A stretch of 14,007 nt of DNA from Candidatus Saccharimonadales bacterium. Lineage in GTDB: Bacteria > Patescibacteriota > Saccharimonadia > Saccharimonadales > Saccharimonadaceae. The notes under the pieces are model-generated. The model saw nothing but the letters and a program-made list of their open reading frames with translations. It was not told the origin of the DNA and ran no database searches. The first letter of the stretch is position 1. Each line of letters opens with the position of its first letter. Shown here in pieces: positions 1 through 5,762 of this stretch. The stretch spans positions 1 to 14,007 of the forward strand of contig JASLCR010000080.1 of assembly GCA_030145955.1 (NCBI GenBank). Direction: 5' to 3'. The position numbers were made by a program, and so were the translations under genes.

Positions 1-66
1 CGCAGTTGATAGCGCGCTCGGTTTGGGACCGAGAGGTCGAAGGTTTGAGTCCTTTCACCCCGACCA
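1..66 (+). tRNA. tRNA-Pro(UGG), 5' end cut off by the window
   Basis: This is the 3' 66 nt of a proline tRNA; about 10 nt of the acceptor and first linker lie outside the window. The D arm is at about 1-15. The anticodon stem pairs 17-21 with 29-33 around a seven-base loop, 22-28, whose middle bases 24-26 read TGG. The T stem pairs 39-43 with 51-55 around loop 44-50. The acceptor 3' strand is 56-62, followed by discriminator A63 and an encoded CCA at 64-66. An intrinsic terminator follows at 87-113. The 3' end of this gene is the attachment site of the element to its right, and the tRNA is left intact by the insertion. Identity is seen directly from the cloverleaf; the missing 5' part is assumed normal. 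Confidence 0.93.
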
Positions 67-74
67 CGAACGAA
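61..74. repeat. attL core: 14-bp direct repeat at the tRNA-Pro 3' end
   Basis: The sequence CGACCACGAACGAA covers the last acceptor bases, the discriminator and CCA of the tRNA, plus 8 nt of trailer. It is identical to 4600-4613. To the right, similarity continues imperfectly to 120 (51 of 60 identical over 61-120 versus 4600-4659). To the left it stops at once: C60 versus T4599, then tRNA versus AT-rich sequence. The crossover should therefore fall in or near these 14 bp. Confidence 0.82.
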
Positions 75-86
75 TTCATCGTTTTC

Positions 87-113
87 AAGGAACCCTTGCC
101 AGGGTTCTTTTAG
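87..113 (+). terminator. Rho-independent terminator of tRNA-Pro (element-side copy)
   Basis: A seven-base-pair stem, GAACCCT (90-96) with AGGGTTC (101-107), has a TGCC loop and extends by A-T and G-T pairs at its base. It is followed by a T run at 108-111. It lies 20-odd bases after the tRNA CCA. The same DNA read on the minus strand is the C-terminal coding region of the recombinase. Confidence 0.8.
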
Positions 114-1725
114 TTTGTAATCAATCTCCCACCTCTGTTTTTTGCCTACTCCAAATTGCTTAATAGTGAAGTTTGAGAAGAAAAATTTGATTACCGCATT
201 TAGTTGCGTCATATTGTCATTTTCCTCAAGAATAACCCCTACATTCTCAAATAGTTTGAGATATTCTTTAAATGGTAGGATGGCCTCGTTTAACACCTTC
301 TTTTGAGCTTTCTGTTTCTCAATTAGTTCTTCCAGCCTAGCAATAGATGACTGTCGTTCATCTAGCGGATAGTGGGCTGCAAGCTCAGGGTGTTCACGTA
401 CTAGATTCCTCTCTTCCTCATATATCTTTTTTATTTCATGCAATTGAGAGACAGCCTGCGCCATAGCAGAATCAAGATGTTTTCTACGAGATGCAAGGTC
501 ATCTTTTGCCATTGATACGTAGCCTTCATAATTCTGGCGCGTAACAAATAGATATTCATGGAAAAATTGCTTTACTAGATCGATTACAATTCGAGCGCGT
601 ACACTCTTGCCCCTAAATATGCAGTCTTCGGTCTCGCATTTGTAATAGTAGTAATAGACATACTCCTCTTTTAGTTTCTTCTTCACTAGCCCAGAGCTAA
701 AAGGCTTGCTACAGTACCCGCAATCAACTAGACCTCGCAAAAAGTCGGCTTTCGTACTCGCACGCCTATCTCTTTTAATCGAAAGAATTTTTGGAGAGTT
801 AAGGCTTTTAACTTTGTTGATCCTCAAGAACTCACTCACGGAAATCATAGGAATGAAATCATACTTTTCCGATAATATAACGTGATGCGCTCCATAACGA
901 AGAACTCCTGCATATGTAGGATCTTTCAGCACTCTTGATAGAGCATCCTTATCCCACTTATAGGGCTTCAAATCCCCTCCTTTGCGCCTTACCTGAAACG
1001 ATGATTCATTTAGCCACTTCACAATTTCAACTTGACTGGCGCCATCGAGTCGCATTCGAAACGCCTGTTGGAGAAGCGAGAATTGCTTTTCCTCTGGCTG
1101 AAGTTCACGTCTTTCGTTTATGTAGTAGCCTTGTCGCATCTTGCCAAGATACTCGCCGTCCTCAGTAATCCTCTTATTACCCCGCGTCACGGACTCACTA
1201 AGATGTTCAGAGTACTGCTGAGAAAGAACGAATGAAATGCCAAGTAGCATTTTTCCCGTAGGGTTGTTTTCAAATGTGAATGTAGCAAACCTTAGGTCCT
1301 TCAATATACCACGCGCAAGTAGATCAATAATCTCTCCCGCCTCCTTCATATTGCGCGCTAAACGATCGGGATGCCACGCAACAAGCCCAGTCACCTTACC
1401 GTTCTCTATGTCCTGTATGAGCTTATTGAACTTAAATCGAGTAGTCGGTGTTTTTGTAGAGAAGGTCTACTCTACGACATCAACAACCTTAAGATTATTC
1501 GGCCTCACCTGGAAGTCCATACACTCCCTTACCTGATCTGATATAGACCTCTCTTGTCTTTCATCATCTGTCGTTGACTTACGAGCGTACACGGCATACT
1601 TAATGTCTGACAGCTTAGCTTCTTCAGGCTCATCAATATTTCCTTTCAGGGACCTCATAAATGCCTGAAGTTCGTTCTCCATATCCATATACCTAGTGTA
1701 TTACGGTTTGAGAACTTTTAGGCTA

Positions 1726-1905
1726 TTAGAAAATTACACGAATGCCATCAATAAATGTACCTTTTTCTTCGCTCTTTGCAATCTTCTTTTTTAGCTTCTC
1801 TAGGTATTCGATAACCATAATGAGCTGGGTAATACTAAGATTAGGCTCGGGATTACCCTCAAGCTCTTTTATGATCCGACTGATGCGTTGTTCTCGAATC
1901 GTCAC
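1726..1905 (-). CDS. Small element protein, 59 aa, unknown function
   Basis: An open frame starting with GTG (1903-1905) encodes 59 residues, beginning MTIREQRISRII and ending FIDGIRVIF, and stops with a tandem TAA TAG. An in-frame TAG two codons upstream of the GTG limits the start. The protein is highly charged and looks mostly helical, with a Lys/Glu-rich stretch (LEKLKKKIAKSEEK) that could be coiled coil. It has no membrane segment and no cysteines. It lies 37 nt upstream of the recombinase on the same strand, so the two are probably co-transcribed. I do not recognise the family. Its position would suit a recombination directionality factor or a regulator of the integrase, but that is position-based inference only. 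An extended -10 sequence (TGC TAAAAT) lies 38 nt upstream; no clear ribosome binding site is visible. Confidence 0.6.
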   Translation of the reverse strand: MTIREQRISRIIKELEGNPEPNLSITQLIMVIEYLEKLKKKIAKSEEKGTFIDGIRVIF

Positions 1906-1943
1906 TGGCTAGTTTTGCAGCCGATGACCAAGTTGTTAATATT

Positions 1944-1952
1944 ATTTTAGCA
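1944..1952 (-). promoter_or_regulatory. Possible extended -10 promoter for the 59-aa protein and recombinase
   Basis: On the minus strand this reads TGCTAAAAT, an extended -10 element. Transcription would begin near 1937, about 32 nt before the GTG start at 1905. No convincing -35 box is present. Confidence 0.35.
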
Positions 1953-2141
1953 TTTTTTCACTTTTGTGTGTATACGTCCGCGGGGATAGATTGACCCCTA
2001 TAAGGAATATGTAAAAATTTACTGAATACCGCATTTTTGAGCAATATATACGCTTGGTAAATACACTTAATACCTACTTTTGATCTAATCAAAGTGTCTA
2101 ATTGGGTGGCCTGGGGGTGGATCATCACCGCCAACCTGTCG

Positions 2142-2147
2142 TATAAT
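2142..2147 (+). promoter_or_regulatory. -10 box (TATAAT) in front of the structured RNA
   Basis: A perfect TATAAT lies 6 nt before the 5' arm of the long inverted repeat that starts at 2154, so the expected transcript would begin at the stem itself. The -35 region (around 2119-2124) is poor. Confidence 0.45.
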
Positions 2148-2153
2148 CATAGA

Positions 2154-2284
2154 GTCTTAAGTCAACAATCAGTCACTGCACATCCGTGTCGTTCGAGCCT
2201 TAAATTGGGCACCCAACGCGAAAGCAGAAGGCTTGACCGACTGTTGGCTTAAGACACCTAGCAATGGGTGTCCATTTTATTATT
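2154..2284 (+). ncRNA. Candidate structured RNA or structured leader, about 130 nt
   Basis: The 22 nt at 2154-2175 pair with 2234-2255: 20 of 22 positions pair, including one G-T, with two A-C mismatches. Inside, AGCCTT (2195-2200-ish) can pair with AAGGCT (2228-2233), enclosing the hairpin TTGGG/CCCAA at 2205-2216 and a GCGAAAGC tetraloop-like segment at 2218-2225. A smaller CAC/GTG hairpin lies at about 2181-2188. The 3' arm runs straight into a terminator-like hairpin sharing three bases with it (GAC, 2253-2255). A TATAAT sits just before the 5' arm. The segment may be a free-standing small RNA, or a leader controlling the 60-aa membrane protein that begins 20 nt later. I cannot match it to tRNA, tmRNA, SRP RNA, 6S RNA or a riboswitch I know. 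The pairing is seen in the sequence; transcription is inferred. Confidence 0.5.
2253..2284 (+). terminator. Terminator-like hairpin after the structured RNA
   Basis: GACACC (2253-2258) pairs with GGTGTC (2267-2272) around an eight-base loop and is followed by ATTTTATTATT. The T tract is interrupted, so it may be a weak terminator or an attenuator in front of the membrane-protein gene. Its first three bases also belong to the long stem, so the two structures compete slightly. CACCC at 2210-2214 could pair alternatively with GGGTG at 2266-2270. Confidence 0.45.
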
Positions 2285-2304
2285 AAGCAAAGGAAGGATG
2301 TCAC

Positions 2305-2487
2305 ATGATATCACTTAACATAATTTTCTGGTCAATTATTGTCACTGTAGCCTACTTACTATTCATAAATGATATTAGAAAGCGTTCACTTAAATCATCT
2401 AGAGCTTCTGCACTAGCTATCCTTACGGCTTTCTACTTAATAGTGCTGTTGAGCATATGGTTCGTCTATCCTGAGGGCTGGTTTTAA
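2305..2487 (+). CDS. Small two-helix membrane protein, 60 aa, unknown function
   Basis: The 60-residue product has two hydrophobic segments, about residues 3-21 and 37-54, joined by a short basic loop (DIRKRSLKSSRAS). This predicts a helical hairpin with the positive loop in the cytoplasm. A good ribosome binding site, AGGAAGG at 2291-2297, precedes the ATG by 7 nt. It follows the structured segment at 2154-2284 and converges on the OLD nuclease gene, leaving 8 nt between the two stop codons. I do not recognise a family. Candidates are a membrane partner or effector of the nuclease, a small toxin controlled by the leader, or an unrelated protein; the sequence does not decide. Confidence 0.65.
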   Translation: MISLNIIFWSIIVTVAYLLFINDIRKRSLKSSRASALAILTAFYLIVLLSIWFVYPEGWF

Positions 2488-2495
2488 TCCGTTGG

Positions 2496-4349
2496 CTATT
2501 GAGAGGCAGTCTGGCTTATTTTCCTCAGCCACCCCACCACTTCTTCGCCAGGGTCAAGCTCACTCAGCATATCAACAGTCATGTGCTTCACTGCTTCAGC
2601 GTTGAGCCACTTCTTGGCACTAGAAGTCTTCTTCTTTTTTGTTTCTTCCTCGACATCTACCCATGACTTTGTACTCTCACTAGCCTCATGTACAAGTTGC
2701 GCAACTATCTGTGGTAAGTCATCAAAGTCATTCAATTCGGGTAGAGTAATGTCACCGCGCACTAATGCAATCGCATCTTTGTGTATATAATTTTCAAGCT
2801 CTCGCTTGCTAGTGTGATGTGCTTCGCTGTTCTCTTTTGCGTTTATTACATCTGCTGCTTCCTTATAGTGTGGTTCAAGCGGAGGCTGGTTATCCCTATC
2901 GAATAAGTAAAACTCTGGAATGTTCAGACCATTAAGTCTCGATACCCATGATCCAATATTTGAGCCTGCGGTGGTTATAAAGACGACTCTTCCTTCAGCC
3001 TCAAGTGATTCTATAGACTTAATTTCCTCATCCGATTGTGACAAGACCTCTGAAATTCCCTTTAAAAAGGCTTCGTCATTAGACCCTTCAACGCCAATGA
3101 ATAGTTTTACGTCGTGATCAGGAAGAATACCTAATGCATCACGGACTTTATCTATAGTGGTCATACTACCAGGAGAAACGACTCTAGATCCTTCCGACAC
3201 TTCCACATATCGCACATCCTCGATTGCGAGCCTCCGAGCCAGAGCGGGAGTATGAGTTGTGAACATTACTTGAAAGCCATCATCATCGGCAATTTCACGC
3301 ATGGCATTCAATAATGCAAGTTGTCTGTCTGGATGTTGGCTAGTCTCAGGCTCTTCAATTGCATAGATGATACCCGAATCAGGTTTTGAAATTCTATAAG
3401 AAGCAACTTGGGCTTGCAGAAAACCAAGTAACACAATTCTTCTCACTCCGCTTCCACGCTTATTAAGAGGTATTTCAGAATCACCCGTTAAAGCAATCTT
3501 AAATACCGAATCCCACTTAGGCGGTGAAATCCTTGGTTGCAGCTCACTTGCAACCTCTGGCGCCATGTCTCTAATTTTACTCAATGTTTCAGCAACCAGA
3601 AGTTCAAGCTGCTGCTCTACCGAAGTAGCAATTTCTGATAACTTTTCTGCTTGTTGTTCTATAGCAATTTTTACCGCCGCCTTCATAGGATCCTGCGCTT
3701 CACTGTCTTGGTCTGTGCTTGGACGGTCAGACTTGAAGAGGAAGAAGGATGGAAGTGCTTCTTGAATCTTTGGGTATATTTCTTTTGCTCCAGGGCTATC
3801 AATTGCGAGCATAGTTAATGCAGGACTTAGCTCATCAATAGCGCCGCGTATGAGTGCGCGTAGCTCGGCATTTATGCGTTGATTAATAGATGTGAGATCT
3901 GCAGAGACGTCTGTTGCTCTAGATATCAGCTCCCGACTCTTTAGGCTCAAAAGGTCTTTTGCAGATTCGTGAGTTGGATGTACGGCATTAATGAATGTCT
4001 TAGAGCTTGGCTTCTTGAGTGTTCCGTTATAAATTCTGTGTATCTCAAGCCTTCCATGTTCGTTTAACAAGAACTCTTCTTGCAATGTTGTTGACGAGGT
4101 TGCATCAATCACTATCCTAGAAGGCAGATCACTAAACTCACATATAATAGCCATGTCATCGCGATCTCCATGTAAACAGGCATCCATCTCATCTGCATTT
4201 GCTACATCAAAAAATATAGAAAGTGCGTCCAATATCGTAGACTTACCCGCGTCGTTAGCACCCACTAACGCCGTTAAGTCTCCTACATTAAAGCTCACCT
4301 CTTCCTTGTAGCATCTGAAGTTGCGAATCCGTACGGAGTGTAATCTCAT
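2496..4349 (-). CDS. OLD-family ATP-dependent endonuclease (ABC-type ATPase plus TOPRIM)
   Basis: A complete 617-aa single-gene OLD protein. The N-terminal SMC/RecF-like ATPase has Walker A GANDAGKST at 30-38, an ABC-signature-like KRGSGVRR at 297-304, Walker B with IYAIEEPE at 328-334, a D-loop SQHP (337-340) and the switch histidine in TTHTP (364-368). The C-terminal TOPRIM nuclease domain has the metal-binding glutamate in VEG (420-422), DRD at 484-486 and a downstream acidic motif RELENY (516-521). All the expected catalytic residues are present. OLD proteins of this class are nucleases linked to phage exclusion; related ones act in Gabija, PARIS and some retron systems. No helicase, reverse transcriptase or separate ATPase partner is in the element, so it looks like a stand-alone class 1 OLD. 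The gene stops with TAG. A promoter lies immediately upstream, so the transcript may be leaderless. It is the main cargo; the defence role is inferred. Confidence 0.92.
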   Translation of the reverse strand: MRLHSVRIRNFRCYKEEVSFNVGDLTALVGANDAGKSTILDALSIFFDVANADEMDACLHGDRDDMAIICEFSDLPSRIVIDATSSTTLQEEFLLNEHGRLEIHRIYNGTLKKPSSKTFINAVHPTHESAKDLLSLKSRELISRATDVSADLTSINQRINAELRALIRGAIDELSPALTMLAIDSPGAKEIYPKIQEALPSFFLFKSDRPSTDQDSEAQDPMKAAVKIAIEQQAEKLSEIATSVEQQLELLVAETLSKIRDMAPEVASELQPRISPPKWDSVFKIALTGDSEIPLNKRGSGVRRIVLLGFLQAQVASYRISKPDSGIIYAIEEPETSQHPDRQLALLNAMREIADDDGFQVMFTTHTPALARRLAIEDVRYVEVSEGSRVVSPGSMTTIDKVRDALGILPDHDVKLFIGVEGSNDEAFLKGISEVLSQSDEEIKSIESLEAEGRVVFITTAGSNIGSWVSRLNGLNIPEFYLFDRDNQPPLEPHYKEAADVINAKENSEAHHTSKRELENYIHKDAIALVRGDITLPELNDFDDLPQIVAQLVHEASESTKSWVDVEEETKKKKTSSAKKWLNAEAVKHMTVDMLSELDPGEEVVGWLRKISQTASQ

Positions 4350-4355
4350 GAACTT

Positions 4356-4384
4356 ATAATGTTCTACTTAACTTGGTTCGTCAA
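4356..4384 (-). promoter_or_regulatory. Promoter of the OLD nuclease gene
   Basis: On the minus strand TTGACG (4379-4384) is followed, after exactly 17 nt, by CATTAT (4356-4361). Only 6 nt separate the -10 box from the ATG at 4349, so transcription is expected to begin at or next to the start codon. An overlapping alternative -10, TATAAG (4353-4358), has a 20-nt spacer. Confidence 0.5.
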
Positions 4385-4419
4385 TGGCTGTTAGCCCCTT
4401 GAAGTTGCTTTAATAGCTA

Positions 4420-4514
4420 TATGATACTTAGCGAAAGACTTAATGCAAGCACTCCGTGCAGCATTGTTAGTAAACAATAGTTTCTTCAACCCTGGGTAAC
4501 GCAGCGGTTTTTTT
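4420..4514 (+). ncRNA. Candidate small RNA divergent from the OLD gene
   Basis: On the plus strand a -10-like TATGAT (4420-4425), with a TTGAAG 15 nt upstream, is followed about 65 nt later by an intrinsic-terminator-like hairpin (4488-4514). Between them are short hairpins such as GCAC-TCC-GTGC (about 4449-4459). There is no convincing ORF; a 19-codon ATG frame at 4421-4480 lacks a ribosome binding site. The predicted RNA would be about 80 nt and transcribed away from the OLD promoter. Promoter spacing is suboptimal, so the call rests mainly on the terminator. Confidence 0.35.
4488..4514 (+). terminator. Rho-independent terminator inside the element, plus strand
   Basis: AACC-CTG (4488-4494) pairs with CAG-C-GGTT (4502-4509) with one bulged C, a seven-base loop, and a run of seven T (4508-4514). 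No protein gene reads into it on the plus strand, so it implies a short upstream transcript. Confidence 0.55.
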
Positions 4515-4599
4515 AAACGAGGCTACCTTCAATAAGCGACTAGAGGTTTCGACATCACTATAGATCCAGGTAAGTAGTTTGAGAATAATATATTTATCT

Positions 4600-4613
4600 C
4601 GACCACGAACGAA
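4600..4613. repeat. attR core: second copy of the tRNA-Pro 3' end
   Basis: Identical 14 bp to 61-74. It is preceded by AT-rich element sequence rather than a tRNA body, so this is the displaced end of the ancestral site. The following 46 nt (4614-4659) are the original chromosomal trailer and are 80% identical to 75-120, by my count of mismatches. Confidence 0.82.
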
Positions 4614-4625
4614 ATTACCGTTTCC

Positions 4626-4652
4626 GAGGAACCCTTGATAGGGTTCTTTTGT
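4626..4652 (+). terminator. Orphaned host-side tRNA-Pro terminator
   Basis: GAACCCT (4629-4635) pairs with AGGGTTC (4640-4646), with loop TGAT, then TTTT. It matches the element-side terminator at 87-113 except for the loop and flanks. It presumably served the tRNA before integration and may now stop transcripts leaving the element. Confidence 0.75.
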
Positions 4653-4662
4653 TTTGTAACGG

Positions 4663-4668
4663 TATAAT
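4663..4668 (+). promoter_or_regulatory. -10 box for the DUF1003-like gene
   Basis: A perfect TATAAT lies 22 nt before the ATG at 4691, with the ribosome binding site between them. It sits just after the orphaned tRNA terminator. No good -35 box is evident. Confidence 0.45.
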
Positions 4669-4690
4669 GAATGCAGGAGGTTAGCATTTC

Positions 4691-4996
4691 ATGAATAAAC
4701 TTGCAGAGAAGTTAGCGGAATTTTTTGGCTCGGGGCCATTTATTATTTTTCATGTGATATGGTTTACGACATGGATCGTCTTAAACGCCTTCACTCAGTT
4801 CGATAAAGACTTCTCCCTACTTACCATTGTCGTGAGTCTAGAGGCGATCTTTCTCTCACTCTTCATCCTGCGCGCCGAGAATATTCAGTCGGCACGGCTT
4901 GAGCGGAAAGTGAAGGAAGATTTACGCAAAACAAAGACCGATAAGAAGAAAACTGAGAAAGTGCTCAAAGAAGTCCGGAAAAATCGTAAAAAATAA
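4691..4996 (+). CDS. DUF1003-like small membrane protein, 101 aa
   Basis: Two transmembrane segments, about residues 15-35 and 42-60, are followed by RAENIQSARLERK and a strongly basic, helical tail (70-101). The order of a short amphipathic start (FFGSG), a first helix rich in W/I, a phenylalanine-rich loop and a second helix ending in an Asn/Gln-containing segment matches DUF1003 proteins, whose function is unknown. It is at the inner membrane, with the Lys-rich tail likely cytoplasmic. AGGAGG at 4676-4680 precedes the ATG by 10 nt. It is the first chromosomal gene right of the element. The family assignment is from remembered pattern, not a search. Confidence 0.75.
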   Translation: MNKLAEKLAEFFGSGPFIIFHVIWFTTWIVLNAFTQFDKDFSLLTIVVSLEAIFLSLFILRAENIQSARLERKVKEDLRKTKTDKKKTEKVLKEVRKNRKK

Positions 4997-5009
4997 GAGG
5001 TAGGTAGCC

Positions 5010-5069
5010 GTGAGTAGCAGAAAAACCACGATTATCAATGCTACCACCCTTCATGCTCATCGGTCATAA
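5010..5069 (+). CDS. Possible 19-codon leader peptide
   Basis: A GTG-start frame, preceded by AGGTAGG (4998-5004), encodes 19 residues and ends with a TAA that overlaps the ATG of the next gene (TAATG). This arrangement would couple its translation to the pentapeptide-repeat gene, which has no ribosome binding site of its own nearby. It could equally be chance. Confidence 0.25.
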   Translation: MSSRKTTIINATTLHAHRS

Positions 5070-5719
5070 TGAGTGTAGTGAAGATTATCCAGCCTCAACT
5101 TTCCCCTAGCCTGACTACCATCGGCGATGCACATATCCCTTTTACTGATGATGAAGACTGCAGTAGTCTTCAGCTAGAAAATCTTTCTCTTGTTAATGCC
5201 ACATTCAACAATATAAGTATTAGTGACTCTTTGATCAGCAAAGTGGACTTTGGTGGTGCGGCAATTAGTAAGCTTGATGTAGTAAACTGCAAGGTTAAAA
5301 ATAGCAATTTCTCTGGCAGTAAATTCACTGACTCAAATTGGCGAGCGGTGGCAATTGAGAGCAGCCGCTGTAGTGGATTACAAGCGCAGGATAGTGTATT
5401 TAAGAATGTTTGCTTTTCAAATTCAAAACTAGATATTGCTAACTTTCGCTTTGCGAAACTAGAAAATGTCATCTTTGATAGCTGTATACTTGATGATGTT
5501 GATTTCTATGAAGCAACACTTAAAAATGTTGAGTTTGTCGGTTGCACCATTTCCAAAATCTCATTTGTTTCAGCAAAGATGCGTACCGTTGATTTATCTC
5601 AATCAACAATTGAGACGATACACGGCATTACCGATCTAAAAGGAGCTACTATTAGCTATGATCAGCTTATGCAGCTTGCTCCCTATTTTGCAGCCGAAGC
5701 AGGCATCAACATTCTCTGA
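5069..5719 (+). CDS. Pentapeptide-repeat protein, 216 aa
   Basis: From about residue 35 to 178 the protein repeats a five-residue period with a central Leu/Phe and a preceding small or polar residue (for example SNFSG SKFTD SNWRA, ANFRF AKLEN VIFDS, VDFYE ATLKN VEFVG). This is the pentapeptide right-handed quadrilateral beta-helix. A short non-repeat N-terminus and a C-terminal helical tail (DQLMQLAPYFAAEAG) cap it. There is no signal peptide or membrane segment. Some members protect DNA gyrase by mimicking DNA, but most have no known role, and nothing here shows which applies. No other start is available: an in-frame TAG lies upstream. It is probably in one transcript with the DUF1003-like gene. 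Confidence 0.88.
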   Translation: MSVVKIIQPQLSPSLTTIGDAHIPFTDDEDCSSLQLENLSLVNATFNNISISDSLISKVDFGGAAISKLDVVNCKVKNSNFSGSKFTDSNWRAVAIESSRCSGLQAQDSVFKNVCFSNSKLDIANFRFAKLENVIFDSCILDDVDFYEATLKNVEFVGCTISKISFVSAKMRTVDLSQSTIETIHGITDLKGATISYDQLMQLAPYFAAEAGINIL

Positions 5720-5727
5720 GTAAAACT

Positions 5728-5756
5728 TTTACAACCACAAGTATCTCGCGTATGAT
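5728..5756 (+). promoter_or_regulatory. Promoter with predicted leaderless start
   Basis: TTTACA (5728-5733), a 17-nt spacer and TATGAT (5751-5756). The ATG of the next gene begins 7 nt after the -10 box, where transcription is expected to start. Confidence 0.65.
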
Positions 5757-5762
5757 GTATTC

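Larger units (their letters stand above)
1..1688 (-). pseudogene. Large serine recombinase (integrase), interrupted by an in-frame TAG; 3' end outside the window
   Basis: A large serine recombinase that would catalyse integration and excision at the tRNA-Pro site. The N-terminal resolvase domain has YARKS with the catalytic Ser at residue 38, then RQxxSIxxQ at 44-52. After Glu73 the frame meets TAG (1467-1469). Beyond it the same frame stays open for 488 further codons to the window edge. That part encodes the HPDRLARN motif of the catalytic domain, a recombinase domain (around LKDPTYAGVLRYG), a zinc ribbon (CGYC, then CETEDC), a long coiled coil and a C-terminal LKEPW segment. The family usually has Glu where the TAG sits, so GAG to TAG is the likeliest change. 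The reading frame has no frameshift. It continues antisense through the terminator and the tRNA, so its stop lies left of the window. The ATG at 1688 has only a weak AGG upstream. The product is probably non-functional unless the amber is read through or is a sequencing error. Confidence 0.85.
61..4613. mobile_element. Small tRNA-Pro integrative element with serine recombinase and OLD nuclease
   Basis: The segment runs from the 3' end of tRNA-Pro to a second copy of the same 14 bp, a unit length of 4539 bp. It contains a large serine recombinase next to the tRNA-side end, three small or noncoding modules, and an OLD-family nuclease. Genes to the right of 4613 are ordinary chromosomal genes. 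The layout (tRNA, recombinase pointing at the tRNA, cargo, att copy) is the known architecture of tRNA-targeted integrative elements. There are no replication, conjugation or phage structural genes, so it is a minimal cargo element or the remnant of a larger one. The recombinase carries a nonsense codon, so it may be immobile on its own. The boundaries are inferred from the repeat. Confidence 0.8.

Noticed and set aside
1440..1480. A frameshift in the recombinase gene
   Set aside because: Both sides of the interruption read in the same frame; the only defect is a TAG codon, at a position where Glu is usual.
2154..4349. A retron (structured RNA plus OLD effector)
   Set aside because: No reverse transcriptase is encoded anywhere in the element, and the RNA has no recognisable msr/msd features beyond paired ends.
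2496..4349. A Gabija or PARIS system
   Set aside because: No UvrD-like helicase (GajB) and no split ATPase/TOPRIM pair (AriA/AriB) is present; ATPase and TOPRIM are in one chain without a partner gene.
4421..4480. A 19-codon ORF in the gap right of the OLD gene
   Set aside because: No ribosome binding site, its ATG overlaps the proposed -10 box, and nothing supports translation.
1..4613. An alternative genetic code in which TAG is a sense codon
   Set aside because: The OLD gene in the same element and the host genes at 5763 and 6360 end in TAG at sensible lengths, so TAG is a normal stop here.
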